From Paludibacter sp. UBA6032 (lineage in GTDB: Bacteria > Bacteroidota > Bacteroidia > Bacteroidales > Paludibacteraceae), in NCBI GenBank assembly GCA_002427885.1, contig DIZI01000004.1, positions 1 through 62,874 of the forward strand: DNA of 62,874 bases. Direction: 5' to 3'. Below are positions 36,655 through 46,141 of the stretch, piece after piece. The notes beneath the pieces are model-generated. The model was not told where the DNA came from and ran no database searches. It worked only from the letters and a program-made list of their open reading frames with translations. Positions within the stretch are counted from its first letter, which is position 1. Every line of letters starts with the position of its first letter. A program made the position numbers and the translations under genes.

Positions 36655-36685
36655 TTTGTTCATATTTAATTACTTATTACCTTTG
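36655..36685 (+). promoter_or_regulatory. Complete Bacteroidota-type promoter
   Basis: TTTG at 36655-36658, a 19-bp spacer, then TACCTTTG at 36678-36685. Both elements and the spacing fit the Bacteroidota consensus. It lies 45 bp before the ATG of the zinc-ribbon membrane protein and is the clearest promoter in the window. Confidence 0.75.
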
Positions 36686-36729
36686 TCCCTGAAAAGAAAA
36701 ATTATACCAATTATAAAATTATTACCAAT

Positions 36730-37380
36730 ATGATAGATGAAGAATTAGTGCGTTGCCGCCCATGCGGTTATGTAATGAAAGCCGGAGATCTGGGCGATGT
36801 TTGTCCTGCCTGCGGTTTACCACGAAATGTTTTCGAACCGTATCGTGAACGGGTTTCGGCAAATCGTTTGTTAATCTTGTCTTTGGATATACACCCGATT
36901 GCTATCCATCTTTCTCAAACTTTTGTGGCTTTAATACCTTTGTTAATTGCGTTTCACGCTATTTTTCCCGATTTTCAAGCTGTAGTTGTACATTCGGTTA
37001 TCAACTTTTCAATTTTTATGCTTCCATTATCGTTGGTTGCATCGTTTGTTTCCGGAATTGTTGATGGAATAACCCGTTTCAAAACGTTACGAACACCACT
37101 TTTAAAATCAAAAATTATTTATGGAATCCTTATTACTATTCTGTCAAGCACCCTGGCTATCTTAGTTTGGATTCACGATGTTCCGAATGAATATACATGG
37201 CCAATGATTTTAATAAGTATGGCTTCTCTGGCCTGCGCGGTTAAGTTAGGATTGCTTGGAAAACACTTAATTGATGTCATTTTACCCGGAACTTATGTAC
37301 CTAGAAAGAAAAGAAGCAAATCGAAATATGCACCTAAGGGAAAAGTGGTGAAAACTGTAAAAAAAGAAGAAGAAGAATAA
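36730..37380 (+). CDS. Membrane protein with N-terminal rubredoxin-like zinc ribbon
   Basis: A 216-residue protein. An N-terminal metal ribbon CRPCGYVMKAGDLGDVCPACG (two CxxC knuckles, residues about 9-29) resembles rubredoxin. Four predicted membrane helices follow between about 55 and 185, and a strongly basic tail (KKRSKSKYAPKGKVVK) ends in EEEE. The ribbon could hold iron for electron transfer or zinc for structure. The membrane part resembles DUF2231-like domains. No precise function. It has its own promoter and terminator. Confidence 0.65.
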   Translation: MIDEELVRCRPCGYVMKAGDLGDVCPACGLPRNVFEPYRERVSANRLLILSLDIHPIAIHLSQTFVALIPLLIAFHAIFPDFQAVVVHSVINFSIFMLPLSLVASFVSGIVDGITRFKTLRTPLLKSKIIYGILITILSSTLAILVWIHDVPNEYTWPMILISMASLACAVKLGLLGKHLIDVILPGTYVPRKKRSKSKYAPKGKVVKTVKKEEEE

Positions 37381-37400
37381 AATCATTTCAATAAATGATG

Positions 37401-37434
37401 AAAACGCGAATCGGAATTACCGGTTCGCGTTTTT
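37401..37434 (+). terminator. Rho-independent terminator after the zinc-ribbon gene
   Basis: AAAACGCGAA (37401-37410) pairs perfectly with TTCGCGTTTT (37424-37433), with a further GG/CC step inside, ending in a T-run 20 bp after the stop. Confidence 0.85.
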
Positions 37435-37496
37435 CTGTTAAAATCATTGAATATCTTACATTTCGTGGAATGATTTCACTTTCAACGGGAATTTCG

Positions 37497-37504
37497 TACA
37501 TTTG
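37497..37504 (+). promoter_or_regulatory. Promoter -7 box for the isoprenoid synthase-like gene
   Basis: TACATTTG (TAnnTTTG) with TTTC at 37474-37477, 19 bp upstream, close to the -33 TTTG. It lies 51 bp before the ATG at 37556. Confidence 0.55.
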
Positions 37505-37555
37505 TACCAAATCCCGAATAAAAAGAATATCTGACAAGTTTCCTTCAAATTGAAA

Positions 37556-38560
37556 ATGATAAATTACATCTACAATCTTATTCAACTTCCCGGTTTGTTT
37601 TTTAGGTTAAATCAAATATTCAACTATCAACGGTCCTTTATTCGGGAGACATTAGCCATTGATATTGAAACCAGTAAAAAAGGAAATGATGGAAGTTTAG
37701 AGGATAAAGATTATAAGAAAATAGTCAGATATTATGGTTATGCCGTTCCGGCCATTGTGGGTGAATCACTTTGTATATTGAGAGGGAGAAAAATGTCCCG
37801 AAAGGAAAGAACTGCGATAACTTATGTGGGTGCATTATCCGGTTTATTTGATGATTTGATTGATAAAAAAGTACTATCTGAAAATTACATCAAGGAATTA
37901 ATTGAACAACCTTATGATCATACCGGAAATGATGCTCATGAAAAATTATTCCTTAATTTTGGCAGGAAGGTTCTTGAGAATTCGGCTGATACCGGTTTGA
38001 TAAAGAAATATTATTTAAACGTGTTTGAAGCACAAATTTTAAGCAAGAAACAAAAACTTCAGGAAACAAGCGTCAAAGAAATTGAGGATATAACTTATTT
38101 AAAAGGAGGCTGTTCATTTCTTTTTTACTGCAGCATTTTTGGTCCAATTAGCAATGAACTGGAGAATACGATGATTTATAAGCTTGGAGCATTAATGCAG
38201 TTGGAAAATGACATTTTTGATATTTATAAAGATAATCAGGATGGTATAAGGACATTGGCTACCTGCGAAAAGAGTATGAAACAACTTCAGGAAGTTTATC
38301 AGCAATTAATGGATGAAATATTTCAATTAGCCCAACAAACCGGCTACCCTCGAAAAAATATACGGACTTTTTTGAGAATTGTTGTTGCTGTTATCTGCAG
38401 AGGATTTGTATGTCTAGACAGACTGGAAAAAAACGAAAAATCGACCAATAATATTTTTTCATTACCTGACTATTCAAGAAAAGATCTGATCTGTGATATG
38501 GAAAAACCCGTCAACTTTTTAAAGACGATAGATTATTATGCCAAATGTAATTTCAATTAA
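37556..38560 (+). CDS. Class 1 isoprenoid synthase-like protein
   Basis: A 334-residue, largely helical protein. The ATG at 37556 is preferred to a TTG six bases earlier. Two aspartate motifs fit the all-alpha class 1 terpenoid synthase fold: FDDLIDKK near 98-105 and QLENDIFDIYKD near 213-224, the second resembling an NSE/DTE-type magnesium site. Such enzymes ionise or couple prenyl diphosphates. It resembles a little-studied Bacteroidota group rather than a known polyprenyl synthase. Substrate unknown. No carotenoid or terpene genes adjoin it. Confidence 0.6.
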   Translation: MINYIYNLIQLPGLFFRLNQIFNYQRSFIRETLAIDIETSKKGNDGSLEDKDYKKIVRYYGYAVPAIVGESLCILRGRKMSRKERTAITYVGALSGLFDDLIDKKVLSENYIKELIEQPYDHTGNDAHEKLFLNFGRKVLENSADTGLIKKYYLNVFEAQILSKKQKLQETSVKEIEDITYLKGGCSFLFYCSIFGPISNELENTMIYKLGALMQLENDIFDIYKDNQDGIRTLATCEKSMKQLQEVYQQLMDEIFQLAQQTGYPRKNIRTFLRIVVAVICRGFVCLDRLEKNEKSTNNIFSLPDYSRKDLICDMEKPVNFLKTIDYYAKCNFN

Positions 38561-38624
38561 TATAACTAATTAATTATATATTATTTAGCTCAAATATAGT
38601 AAAGAATATAAATACTCTTCCTTC

Positions 38625-39797
38625 ATGCAAGACACTCAACTTCCAATATTTTTCGAAAAACTTCAATCCATTATTGACAATAAAGAATTGATAAAATTGT
38701 TGCTAACCAACAAAAGAGACAAATCTTCCGATTTGAATAAGCTTATAATTACAGCGGTTGAATTGAAAAAGGGATTAAGCTTAAACTTCGTGTACAGACA
38801 TAACACAAAAGACATTACGAAGAACTTTGAAATCTCTGAAGGTTTGGATATAATAGACAAAGCACTTGAAAAGGACTTCTACAATGCTGAGATTTTTACT
38901 AACACCGAAAATATCAGTTATACTATTCTGCCCAATGGAAAAGCACAATTAAAAACCACAAAACCGCTTATACTGGCACCAGTCACCTTATCGCACGATA
39001 AAATTAAAGACAGGTTGATTGAAGTGAAGGAGAATATTTATTTACGTGAATTGGGCATCACCAATGCCGGTTGGGAAGTCCGGCGCGAAATGAGCGACAA
39101 GTATAAACAGATTAATAAATACATCGAACTTCTGGCACCTTATTTAAATGAACTGAGCCTTCCGGAGAATTTTCATGTTGTAGATATGGGTTCCGGGAAA
39201 GGTTATCTTACCTTTGCTTTGTACGATTATTTGACTAATAATCTGAAACAGCATGTGAATATGACCGGAGTTGAATTCCGTGAAGATTTGGTTGAAATTT
39301 GTAATTCAATTGCTGATAAAGCCGGATTCGATCAACTTAATTTCGTAAAAGGAACTATCGAAGAGACTGAACTGGAGAAAATTGATATTTTAATCGCCTT
39401 GCACGCCTGCAATACCGCCACCGATGATGCCATTTACCGGGGAATACAATCGGATGCTTCACTGATTGTATGTGCACCTTGCTGTCACAAGCAAATCCGT
39501 AAAGCAATGCATGTTACGAATGAACTGAGCAACATCACGAAATTCGGCATTTTAAAAGAGCGGCAGGCCGAAATTATTACCGATACCTTGCGTGCCATGA
39601 TTTTAGAGGCCTTTGGTTACAAAACCAACGTTTTTGAATTTATACAATTGGAACACACCCCTAAAAACGTGATGATAGTAGGTAAAAAAATTCAAAAGGT
39701 CAATCATGACAAACAACTGATATTAAACAATATAGCAGCCATTAAACAAATTTTCGGAATAGAAAAGCATTATCTGGAAACATTGATGGGGATTTGA
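38625..39797 (+). CDS. SAM-dependent methyltransferase (CCH-motif family)
   Basis: A 390-residue protein. The N-terminal half (1-170) is a helical/beta region of unknown role. A Rossmann methyltransferase follows with the SAM-binding loop VVDMGSGKGYLTFALYDYL near 185-203, GVEFREDLVEICN and IALHACNTATDDAIY. The motif CAPCCHKQIRKAM near 285 is shared with GSTCD/METTL25-like methyltransferases, some of which modify RNA; the target here is unknown. Its 3' end overlaps the convergent dus gene by 28 bp. Confidence 0.75.
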   Translation: MQDTQLPIFFEKLQSIIDNKELIKLLLTNKRDKSSDLNKLIITAVELKKGLSLNFVYRHNTKDITKNFEISEGLDIIDKALEKDFYNAEIFTNTENISYTILPNGKAQLKTTKPLILAPVTLSHDKIKDRLIEVKENIYLRELGITNAGWEVRREMSDKYKQINKYIELLAPYLNELSLPENFHVVDMGSGKGYLTFALYDYLTNNLKQHVNMTGVEFREDLVEICNSIADKAGFDQLNFVKGTIEETELEKIDILIALHACNTATDDAIYRGIQSDASLIVCAPCCHKQIRKAMHVTNELSNITKFGILKERQAEIITDTLRAMILEAFGYKTNVFEFIQLEHTPKNVMIVGKKIQKVNHDKQLILNNIAAIKQIFGIEKHYLETLMGI

Positions 39798-40771
39798 AAT
39801 AGTTTTATCACTTCCAATGCTTCCTCACAACTTTTAGCGTGCATCAATTTATCTCGTCCTTCGGCGGCACCTTCAAAACCATTGACGTAAATTTTAAAAA
39901 AACGTTTTAAAATATTGAAATGCTTACAGCCCCAGGTTGTATCGAACAAATTTATATGCTTTGTTAGCAACGCCAGTCTCATTTCTACGGTAACATCCGG
40001 TTGGATTTTATTGAACATCCACGGATTTTTAAATACCCCCGTGCCAACCATAACACCATCAACGCCAAATTCCAAAACCTTATTCAAAGCCATTTCGTAA
40101 CTTGTTATGTCACCGTTTCCTAAAATTAAAGTATTCGAATTCAGATTATTTCGCAATTGAACAGCCTTTCCGATTTCATCCCACATAGCGAGGCCTGTAG
40201 ACAACATTTTTTGAGTTCGTCCATGAATAGTTATTGCGGCCGGATTTATTTCAAGCAACTCTCCTATCCATTTTTCGGTAATAACAGCATTAAATCCCAA
40301 CCGTGTCTTCACACTTACCGGCAAACCTGTTCCTTCTTTTGTCGCCAAAACAATCTCTTTTGCCAAATCAGGATTATTGATCAGGGCAGAGCAACATTGC
40401 TTCTTCACCACTTTTTTTACCGGACATCCCATATTGATATCAATCCCATCAAACTGCCCTAAAGCGGAAATTAGTTGAGCACTTTTCATGAATTTTTCAG
40501 GATCGGAGCCCCAGATTTGTGCAACCAGTTTAGTACCGGTTGATGCAAGCAATTCACGTTCACTATCATTGACTGCTAACCGGTGAACAACATGTTGCAG
40601 CCCTTTTTCATTAGTCAGACCATCGGTAGATGTAAACTCGGTGAATAGCACATTTAATGCTTCAGGATGGGAAACCGAACGGATAACTTCACGAAAGACG
40701 GTATCGGTAACATCCTCCATGGGTGCAAGGGCAATAATCGGCTGATTGATTGTTTGCCAGAAATTATTCAT
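39770..40771 (-). CDS. dus: tRNA-dihydrouridine synthase
   Basis: A 333-residue FMN enzyme reducing uridine to dihydrouridine in tRNA D-loops. TIM-barrel motifs: PIIALAPMEDVTDTVFREV at the start, GIDINMGCPVKKVVKKQCC with the conserved catalytic Cys after MG, PVSVKTRLGF, ITIHGRTQ and GVMVGTGVFKNPWMF. It overlaps trhO upstream by 8 bp, so the two are translationally coupled and both act on tRNA uridines, and it overlaps the methyltransferase gene tail-to-tail. Subtype (DusA, B or C) is not assigned. Confidence 0.93.
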   Translation of the reverse strand: MNNFWQTINQPIIALAPMEDVTDTVFREVIRSVSHPEALNVLFTEFTSTDGLTNEKGLQHVVHRLAVNDSERELLASTGTKLVAQIWGSDPEKFMKSAQLISALGQFDGIDINMGCPVKKVVKKQCCSALINNPDLAKEIVLATKEGTGLPVSVKTRLGFNAVITEKWIGELLEINPAAITIHGRTQKMLSTGLAMWDEIGKAVQLRNNLNSNTLILGNGDITSYEMALNKVLEFGVDGVMVGTGVFKNPWMFNKIQPDVTVEMRLALLTKHINLFDTTWGCKHFNILKRFFKIYVNGFEGAAEGRDKLMHAKSCEEALEVIKLFQIPINVSR

Positions 40772-41825
40772 TCGAATTTGATTTTATAACCGATAAACCT
40801 GGACGAAGTTCCGGGCGAAGCCAACTTTTAAATATTTTGCTTTCAGCATATTTTTGTTGGTTCAAAACCCGCAAATTCTTTCGTTCATCGGCCGAAAGCC
40901 GGATTATTTCTTTGCATTCATCTCCACAGCATCCATCATATTTCGTCCGGCATTCATCACATTGAATAAATAACAAATGACAATCGTTGTTTGCACAATT
41001 GGTATGTGTATCGGCGGGTTTTCCACATTGGTGGCAATGCGAAATTACCTGTCCATCAATCGATTCTCCCAGTCGTTGGTCAAAGACAAAATTCTTTCCA
41101 TAAAATTTTGAATTTACACCCAACTTTTTAATTTGTTGCGCATATTCTATGATTCCGCCATGCATTTGTCCCACATTTTCAAATCCATTGTGAATCAGGT
41201 ACGAACTGGCTTTCTCACAACGAATTCCACCGGTACAATACAACAGAAACCTTTTATCTTTTTGATCTTTGAATTTGTCAACAACATCCACAATAGCTTC
41301 TTTAAAAGTATCCGAATCGGGACAATAGGCTTTCTCAAACCGGCCAATCTCGCTTTCGTAATGGTTTCGCATATCTACAACAATTGTATTTGGGTCACTA
41401 ATAGCCTTGTGAAATTCGAGCGCTGACAAATGTGTACCGACTTTCGAAAGATCGTAACTGCCATGATCCAGTCCATCCGCTACAATTTTGGGACGAACCT
41501 TGATAGTCAGTTTATAAAACGATTTTCCATCATCTTCGATAGCGTATTTTATCGGAACCTGATCCAGTTCGGCAATGGCATATAATTGAACTAAAAACGG
41601 TTGCAAATTATGTTCCGGCACACTCATTTGAGCATTAATACCTTCGTGAGCAATGTAAATACGTCCAAAACAAGTCAAGTCAAACCATTCTTTATAGAGT
41701 TGATTCCTGAAATCCACCGGACTTTCAATATCAAAATACTTATAAAATGAAATCGTTCTTCGTTTAAACGTTTCATTCTCGAGTTGTTCTTTTAAAATTT
41801 CTTTATTAATTCTATTTTCCAGCAT
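40764..41825 (-). CDS. trhO: tRNA uridine 5-hydroxylase TrhO (rhodanese family)
   Basis: A 353-residue UPF0176/YceA-type protein, known in other bacteria to hydroxylate the wobble uridine U34 of tRNA. N-terminal ferredoxin-like domain with GRIYIAHEGINAQMS; rhodanese domain with active-site loop LLYCTGGIRCEKASSYL near 197-213; a C-terminal Cys-rich zinc region (CHQCGKP, CDECRTKYDGCCGDEC). Full length. The ATG is 8 codons before no better candidate. It forms an operon with dus. Confidence 0.92.
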   Translation of the reverse strand: MLENRINKEILKEQLENETFKRRTISFYKYFDIESPVDFRNQLYKEWFDLTCFGRIYIAHEGINAQMSVPEHNLQPFLVQLYAIAELDQVPIKYAIEDDGKSFYKLTIKVRPKIVADGLDHGSYDLSKVGTHLSALEFHKAISDPNTIVVDMRNHYESEIGRFEKAYCPDSDTFKEAIVDVVDKFKDQKDKRFLLYCTGGIRCEKASSYLIHNGFENVGQMHGGIIEYAQQIKKLGVNSKFYGKNFVFDQRLGESIDGQVISHCHQCGKPADTHTNCANNDCHLLFIQCDECRTKYDGCCGDECKEIIRLSADERKNLRVLNQQKYAESKIFKSWLRPELRPGLSVIKSNSNE

Positions 41826-42052
41826 TGTTCAGCTTTTTTGATTCAGAACGACATAACAATCAGATTGTGGAGATTGTTTATTTTACTATTCAATGATGGC
41901 ATATTTAACTGAGACTTTGTCAATTCCCTGATCTGACAATTTATTGAATTTAAAAATTTAAACTACTAATATCGATGTACAAAATGAAAAATAATTCTCA
42001 AATTAATACGGTTTTTATTCAAACGATTATTTCATAGACCGCTAAAAATGTC

Positions 42053-42060
42053 TATCTTTG
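42053..42060 (+). promoter_or_regulatory. Promoter -7 box for purL
   Basis: TATCTTTG (TAnnTTTG) in the 329-bp gap before purL, leaving a leader of about 85 nt. Nothing else in the gap looks like a gene or riboswitch. Confidence 0.55.
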
Positions 42061-42154
42061 TGTTCAAATTGAAAGACAATCGAAAATGCATGTAAAGACC
42101 TTATAATCTGTCATTTCCATACATCAAATAAATCAATAACTTCAACATATTATC

Positions 42155-45100
42155 ATGATTCAATTTTTCCGAACTCCCGCACAACATCTTTACGCGGTAC
42201 AAACATCTTTTCCGCTTGAAGCCGACAATGTCCGAAAATTAGAATGGCTCTTTGGAGAATCCGTCCTTCTCAATCAAGAGAAAATCGAAGGAAACTACGT
42301 TGGGCCACGCCGCGAAATGATCACACCCTGGAGTACAAATGCCGTTGAAATTACCCAAAATATGGGAATCAGCGGCATTATTCGTATTGAAGAGTTTACA
42401 GCACTTCCTCAAACACCATCTGCACAAGGTGGTTTGGAATATGATCCCATGCTGCAACGTATATACACGGGAGTTGGTCAGGATGTTTTTACGGTAAACA
42501 AACAACCTGAGCCTATTTTATCAATCGATGATATTGCCGCTTATAATGCACAGGAAGGTCTGGCATTGAATAAAGAAGAGATTGATTACCTGAATGATGT
42601 CAGTGAAAAAATTGGAAGAAAACTGACCGATAGCGAAGTCTTTGGTTTTTCACAGGTAAACTCGGAACATTGCCGTCACAAAATCTTCAACGGTCAATTT
42701 ATTATTGATGGCGAAGAAAAAGAAATGACCTTGTTTAAGTTGATTCGCAAAACCTCGGAAGAAAATCCGAACCGGTTGGTTTCGGCATATAAGGACAATG
42801 TTTCTTTTAACGAAGGTCCTAAAATTGAACAGTTTGCACCGGCCAGCGGTGACAAACCCGACTTTTTTGAAATTAAAGAAATTGAATCGGTTATTTCATT
42901 GAAAGCCGAAACACATAATTTTCCAACTACCGTAGAACCCTTCAATGGTGCTGCAACAGGTTCCGGCGGCGAAATACGTGACCGCTTGGCAGGTGGTAAA
43001 GCCAGTTTACCAATGGCCGGTACAGCAGTCTACATGACCAGTTATCCGAGAACAAATCCAAAGACCAGTCCGGAAGGACCTTCACGTTCCTGGGAAAAAG
43101 CCACAACACCACGCAAATGGTTGTATCAAACTCCCGAACAAATCTTAATCAAAGCTTCAAACGGAGCTTCCGATTTTGGAAATAAATTCGGACAACCGCT
43201 GATTTGCGGTTCTTTGCTGACTTTCGAACACGAAGAAAACGGCAAAACATTTGGTTTTGACAAAGTGATCATGTTGGCCGGTGGTGTTGGTTTTGGTACC
43301 AAACGTGATGCTCTGAAAGCGGAGCCGGTAGCCGGTGAAAAAGTGGTGGTAATGGGCGGTGATAATTACCGGATCGGTATGGGCGGTGGTGCTGTATCGT
43401 CTGTTGAAACCGGAGAGTATGCCAATGCCATTGAACTGAATGCCGTTCAACGTGCCAATCCTGAAATGCAAAAACGGGTAGCCAATGTAATTCGTACCAT
43501 GGCTGAATCGGATAAAAATCCAATCGTTTCAATGCACGACCACGGTGCAGGTGGTCACTTAAATTGCCTCTCCGAGCTCGTAGAAAGCACCGGAGGAAAG
43601 ATTGATGTATCTAAACTGCCTGTCGGTGACCCTACATTGAGTGCCAAAGAAATTATTGGCAATGAAAGTCAGGAACGTATGGGAATGATTATCAAAAAAG
43701 ATGATATCGACAAAGTTCACCGAATTGCCGAACGGGAACGTGCTCCTATGTATGTTGTCGGTGAAACGACTGATGATATGCAGTTTGTTTTTGAACAGGC
43801 TGATGGACAAAAACCGATCGATTTGAAATTAAATTATATGATTGGTAAGCCACCGCGTACGGTTATTACCGATCAAACCATTGTAGAAAATTATGCCCCG
43901 ATTGAAATTGATGAAGATAATTTATTGAATTATATTCAAAACGTTCTTCAGGTTGAATCGGTTGCTTGTAAAGACTGGTTGACTAACAAAGTGGACCGTT
44001 CCATTACCGGAAAAGTAGCTTTCCAACAATGTGCCGGTGAAATTCAACTGCCCTTGAACGATTTGGGTGCGGTTGCTCTGGATTATCGTGGAAAAGCAGG
44101 TATTGCCACTTCTATTGGCCATGCACCGCTGGCCGCCATGGTAAATCCCGAAGCCGGATCCGTATTGGCTATTGCCGAAGCGCTAACCAATATCGTCTGG
44201 GCACCGTTGGCTGAAGGTTTGGACAGTGTTTCACTGAGTGCCAACTGGATGTGGCCAAGCAAAAATCCGGGTGAAGATGCGCGTTTATATAAAGCGGTTG
44301 AGGCTTGCAGCAATTTCGCCTGTTCGCTGGGAATCAATATCCCGACCGGAAAGGACAGTCTTTCGATGACTCAAAAATACGGTAACGATAAAGTCTTCTC
44401 CCCGGGAACCGTAATAATTTCCGCCGGTGCAGAAGTATCGGATGTACAGAAAATTATTAGTCCGGTTTTAGTAAACGAACCTAAATCGGTCCTTTATCAT
44501 ATCGATTTCTCTTTTGATTCACTTAAATTAGGTGGGTCCGTTTTAGGACAAACACTCAATAAATTGGGTGAAGAAGTACCTACTGTTCAAGATGCCGAAT
44601 ATTTTAAAGCTGCTTTCGACAGCATTCAGGAACTGATCGGCAAAGGATTAATTCTTGCCGGTCATGATATCTCTGAAGGTGGTATGATTACCGCTTTGCT
44701 CGAAATGTGTTTTGCCAATGCAACCGGCGGACTGAATGTAAAACTGGATGATATTGCTGAAAAATCGTTGGTCAACATTCTTTTTGCGGAAAATCCGGGG
44801 GTTTTAATTCAGGTAACAGACAAAAAAGCTGTTGAAAAGATTCTGGCAAACAATGGCATTGGCTTTGCACGTATTGCCTCTCCAATTCAGGAAAGACGAT
44901 TGGAAATCAAAAAGAAACTGGTATCATATACATTCTCCATTGATGAATTGCGTGATATTTGGTTCCGCTCGTCCTATCTGCTGGATCGTAAGCAAAGTGG
45001 TGAAATTTGTGCCACAGCCCGTTTCAACAATTACAAGACACAAGCATTGGAATTCAATTTCAATAAATCTTTCAAAGGAAAGTTCACTCAATTCAATCTG

Positions 45101-45889
45101 TCGCAAGACAGGAAACCAAGTGGCGTAAAAGCGGCTATAATCCGTGACAAAGGAACGAATGGTGAACGTGAAATGGCTTACGCCCTTTACCTCGCCGGAT
45201 TCGATGTAAAAGATGTACACATGACCGATTTGGCTACAGGACGCGAAACACTGGAAGATTTGAACATGATTGTGTTCTGCGGAGGTTTCTCAAACTCCGA
45301 CGTATTAGGCTCAGCCAAAGGTTGGGCAGGCGGTTTCCTGTTCAATGAAAAAGCAAAATCGGCACTGGATAAATTCTACAGCAGAAAAGATACATTGAGT
45401 CTGGGAATTTGTAACGGTTGCCAGTTGATGATAGAGCTCGGACTGGTCAATCCGGAACATGATGTTCAACCCCGTATGCTGCACAACGACTCGCATAAAT
45501 TTGAATCCGGGTTTATTGGATTAAATATTCCTGAAAACAATTCGGTCATGTTGGGTTCATTGTCAAACAGCCAGTTGGGCGTTTGGGTAGCTCACGGTGA
45601 AGGTAAATTTTACCTGCCGAAAGAAGAAAAGGAGTACAATATTATTGCCAAATACGCCTATTCAAGTTATCCTGCCAACCCGAACGGTTCGGATTATGGT
45701 GTAGCCGGTATTTGCTCAACCGATGGCCGTCATCTGGCCATGATGCCTCACCCCGAACGTGCCATTTTCCCATGGCAATGGGCGCATTACCCGGCGGACC
45801 GCAAAGCTAACGACCAAATTACTCCTTGGGTGGAAGCATTTGTAAATGCAAGAAAATGGGTGGAAAAAACGGTTGCAGCTAAGCAATAG
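42155..45889 (+). CDS. purL: Phosphoribosylformylglycinamidine synthase (large single-chain type)
   Basis: Converts FGAR and glutamine to FGAM in purine synthesis. At 1244 residues it is the fused PurL that includes the glutaminase. N-terminal PurS-like domain (1-150); synthase halves with VNSEHCRHKIFNGQF, LKAETHNFPTTVEPFNGAATGSGGEIRDR and GKDSLSMTQKYG; a C-terminal class I amidotransferase with catalytic GICNGCQLMIELGL (near 1090), HGEGKF and PHPERAIF. Monocistronic, ended by a strong terminator. Confidence 0.97.
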   Translation: MIQFFRTPAQHLYAVQTSFPLEADNVRKLEWLFGESVLLNQEKIEGNYVGPRREMITPWSTNAVEITQNMGISGIIRIEEFTALPQTPSAQGGLEYDPMLQRIYTGVGQDVFTVNKQPEPILSIDDIAAYNAQEGLALNKEEIDYLNDVSEKIGRKLTDSEVFGFSQVNSEHCRHKIFNGQFIIDGEEKEMTLFKLIRKTSEENPNRLVSAYKDNVSFNEGPKIEQFAPASGDKPDFFEIKEIESVISLKAETHNFPTTVEPFNGAATGSGGEIRDRLAGGKASLPMAGTAVYMTSYPRTNPKTSPEGPSRSWEKATTPRKWLYQTPEQILIKASNGASDFGNKFGQPLICGSLLTFEHEENGKTFGFDKVIMLAGGVGFGTKRDALKAEPVAGEKVVVMGGDNYRIGMGGGAVSSVETGEYANAIELNAVQRANPEMQKRVANVIRTMAESDKNPIVSMHDHGAGGHLNCLSELVESTGGKIDVSKLPVGDPTLSAKEIIGNESQERMGMIIKKDDIDKVHRIAERERAPMYVVGETTDDMQFVFEQADGQKPIDLKLNYMIGKPPRTVITDQTIVENYAPIEIDEDNLLNYIQNVLQVESVACKDWLTNKVDRSITGKVAFQQCAGEIQLPLNDLGAVALDYRGKAGIATSIGHAPLAAMVNPEAGSVLAIAEALTNIVWAPLAEGLDSVSLSANWMWPSKNPGEDARLYKAVEACSNFACSLGINIPTGKDSLSMTQKYGNDKVFSPGTVIISAGAEVSDVQKIISPVLVNEPKSVLYHIDFSFDSLKLGGSVLGQTLNKLGEEVPTVQDAEYFKAAFDSIQELIGKGLILAGHDISEGGMITALLEMCFANATGGLNVKLDDIAEKSLVNILFAENPGVLIQVTDKKAVEKILANNGIGFARIASPIQERRLEIKKKLVSYTFSIDELRDIWFRSSYLLDRKQSGEICATARFNNYKTQALEFNFNKSFKGKFTQFNLSQDRKPSGVKAAIIRDKGTNGEREMAYALYLAGFDVKDVHMTDLATGRETLEDLNMIVFCGGFSNSDVLGSAKGWAGGFLFNEKAKSALDKFYSRKDTLSLGICNGCQLMIELGLVNPEHDVQPRMLHNDSHKFESGFIGLNIPENNSVMLGSLSNSQLGVWVAHGEGKFYLPKEEKEYNIIAKYAYSSYPANPNGSDYGVAGICSTDGRHLAMMPHPERAIFPWQWAHYPADRKANDQITPWVEAFVNARKWVEKTVAAKQ

Positions 45890-45908
45890 TTTTATTGTAC
45901 TTAATATT

Positions 45909-45943
45909 ATCACGGTTTCACTCAGGTGGAACCGTGATTTTTT
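45909..45943 (+). terminator. Rho-independent terminator after purL
   Basis: ATCACGGTTTC pairs with GGAACCGTGAT (one wobble), followed by six T residues, 20 bp after the purL stop. Confidence 0.85.
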
Positions 45944-46061
45944 ATATACATTCTATCAAATCATTCCACTACATTCAGATTCAAACGAAAATTCAACATT
46001 AATCAAAAAAAAGAGCCGCGAAATATCGTGGCCCGGTTGATTTATTAGAATTTCCTCAATT

Positions 46062-46140
46062 ATGCATTCATACCTGAATTATGCAATATGAATTATGCAT
46101 TATGAATTATGAATTATGAATCATGAATTATGAATTATGC
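46062..46140. repeat. AT-rich simple repeat GAATTATGCATTAT
   Basis: About five variants of GAATTATG(C/A)ATTAT or GAATTATGAATTAT run head to tail directly up to the rhlE stop codon. Similar runs with other units lie before pyrC and between the tRNA genes. Confidence 0.7.
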
Positions 46141-46141
46141 A

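Noticed and set aside
37388..37585. A 65-codon minus-strand frame
   Set aside because: It covers a terminator and a promoter of the plus-strand genes and has no domain.
42061..42154. Purine riboswitch in the purL leader
   Set aside because: No conserved purine-aptamer core or terminator/anti-terminator pair is visible in the leader.
43157..43532. Histidine-rich minus-strand frames inside purL
   Set aside because: They are antisense to conserved purL motifs; the histidines come from complementary Gly/Val-type codons.
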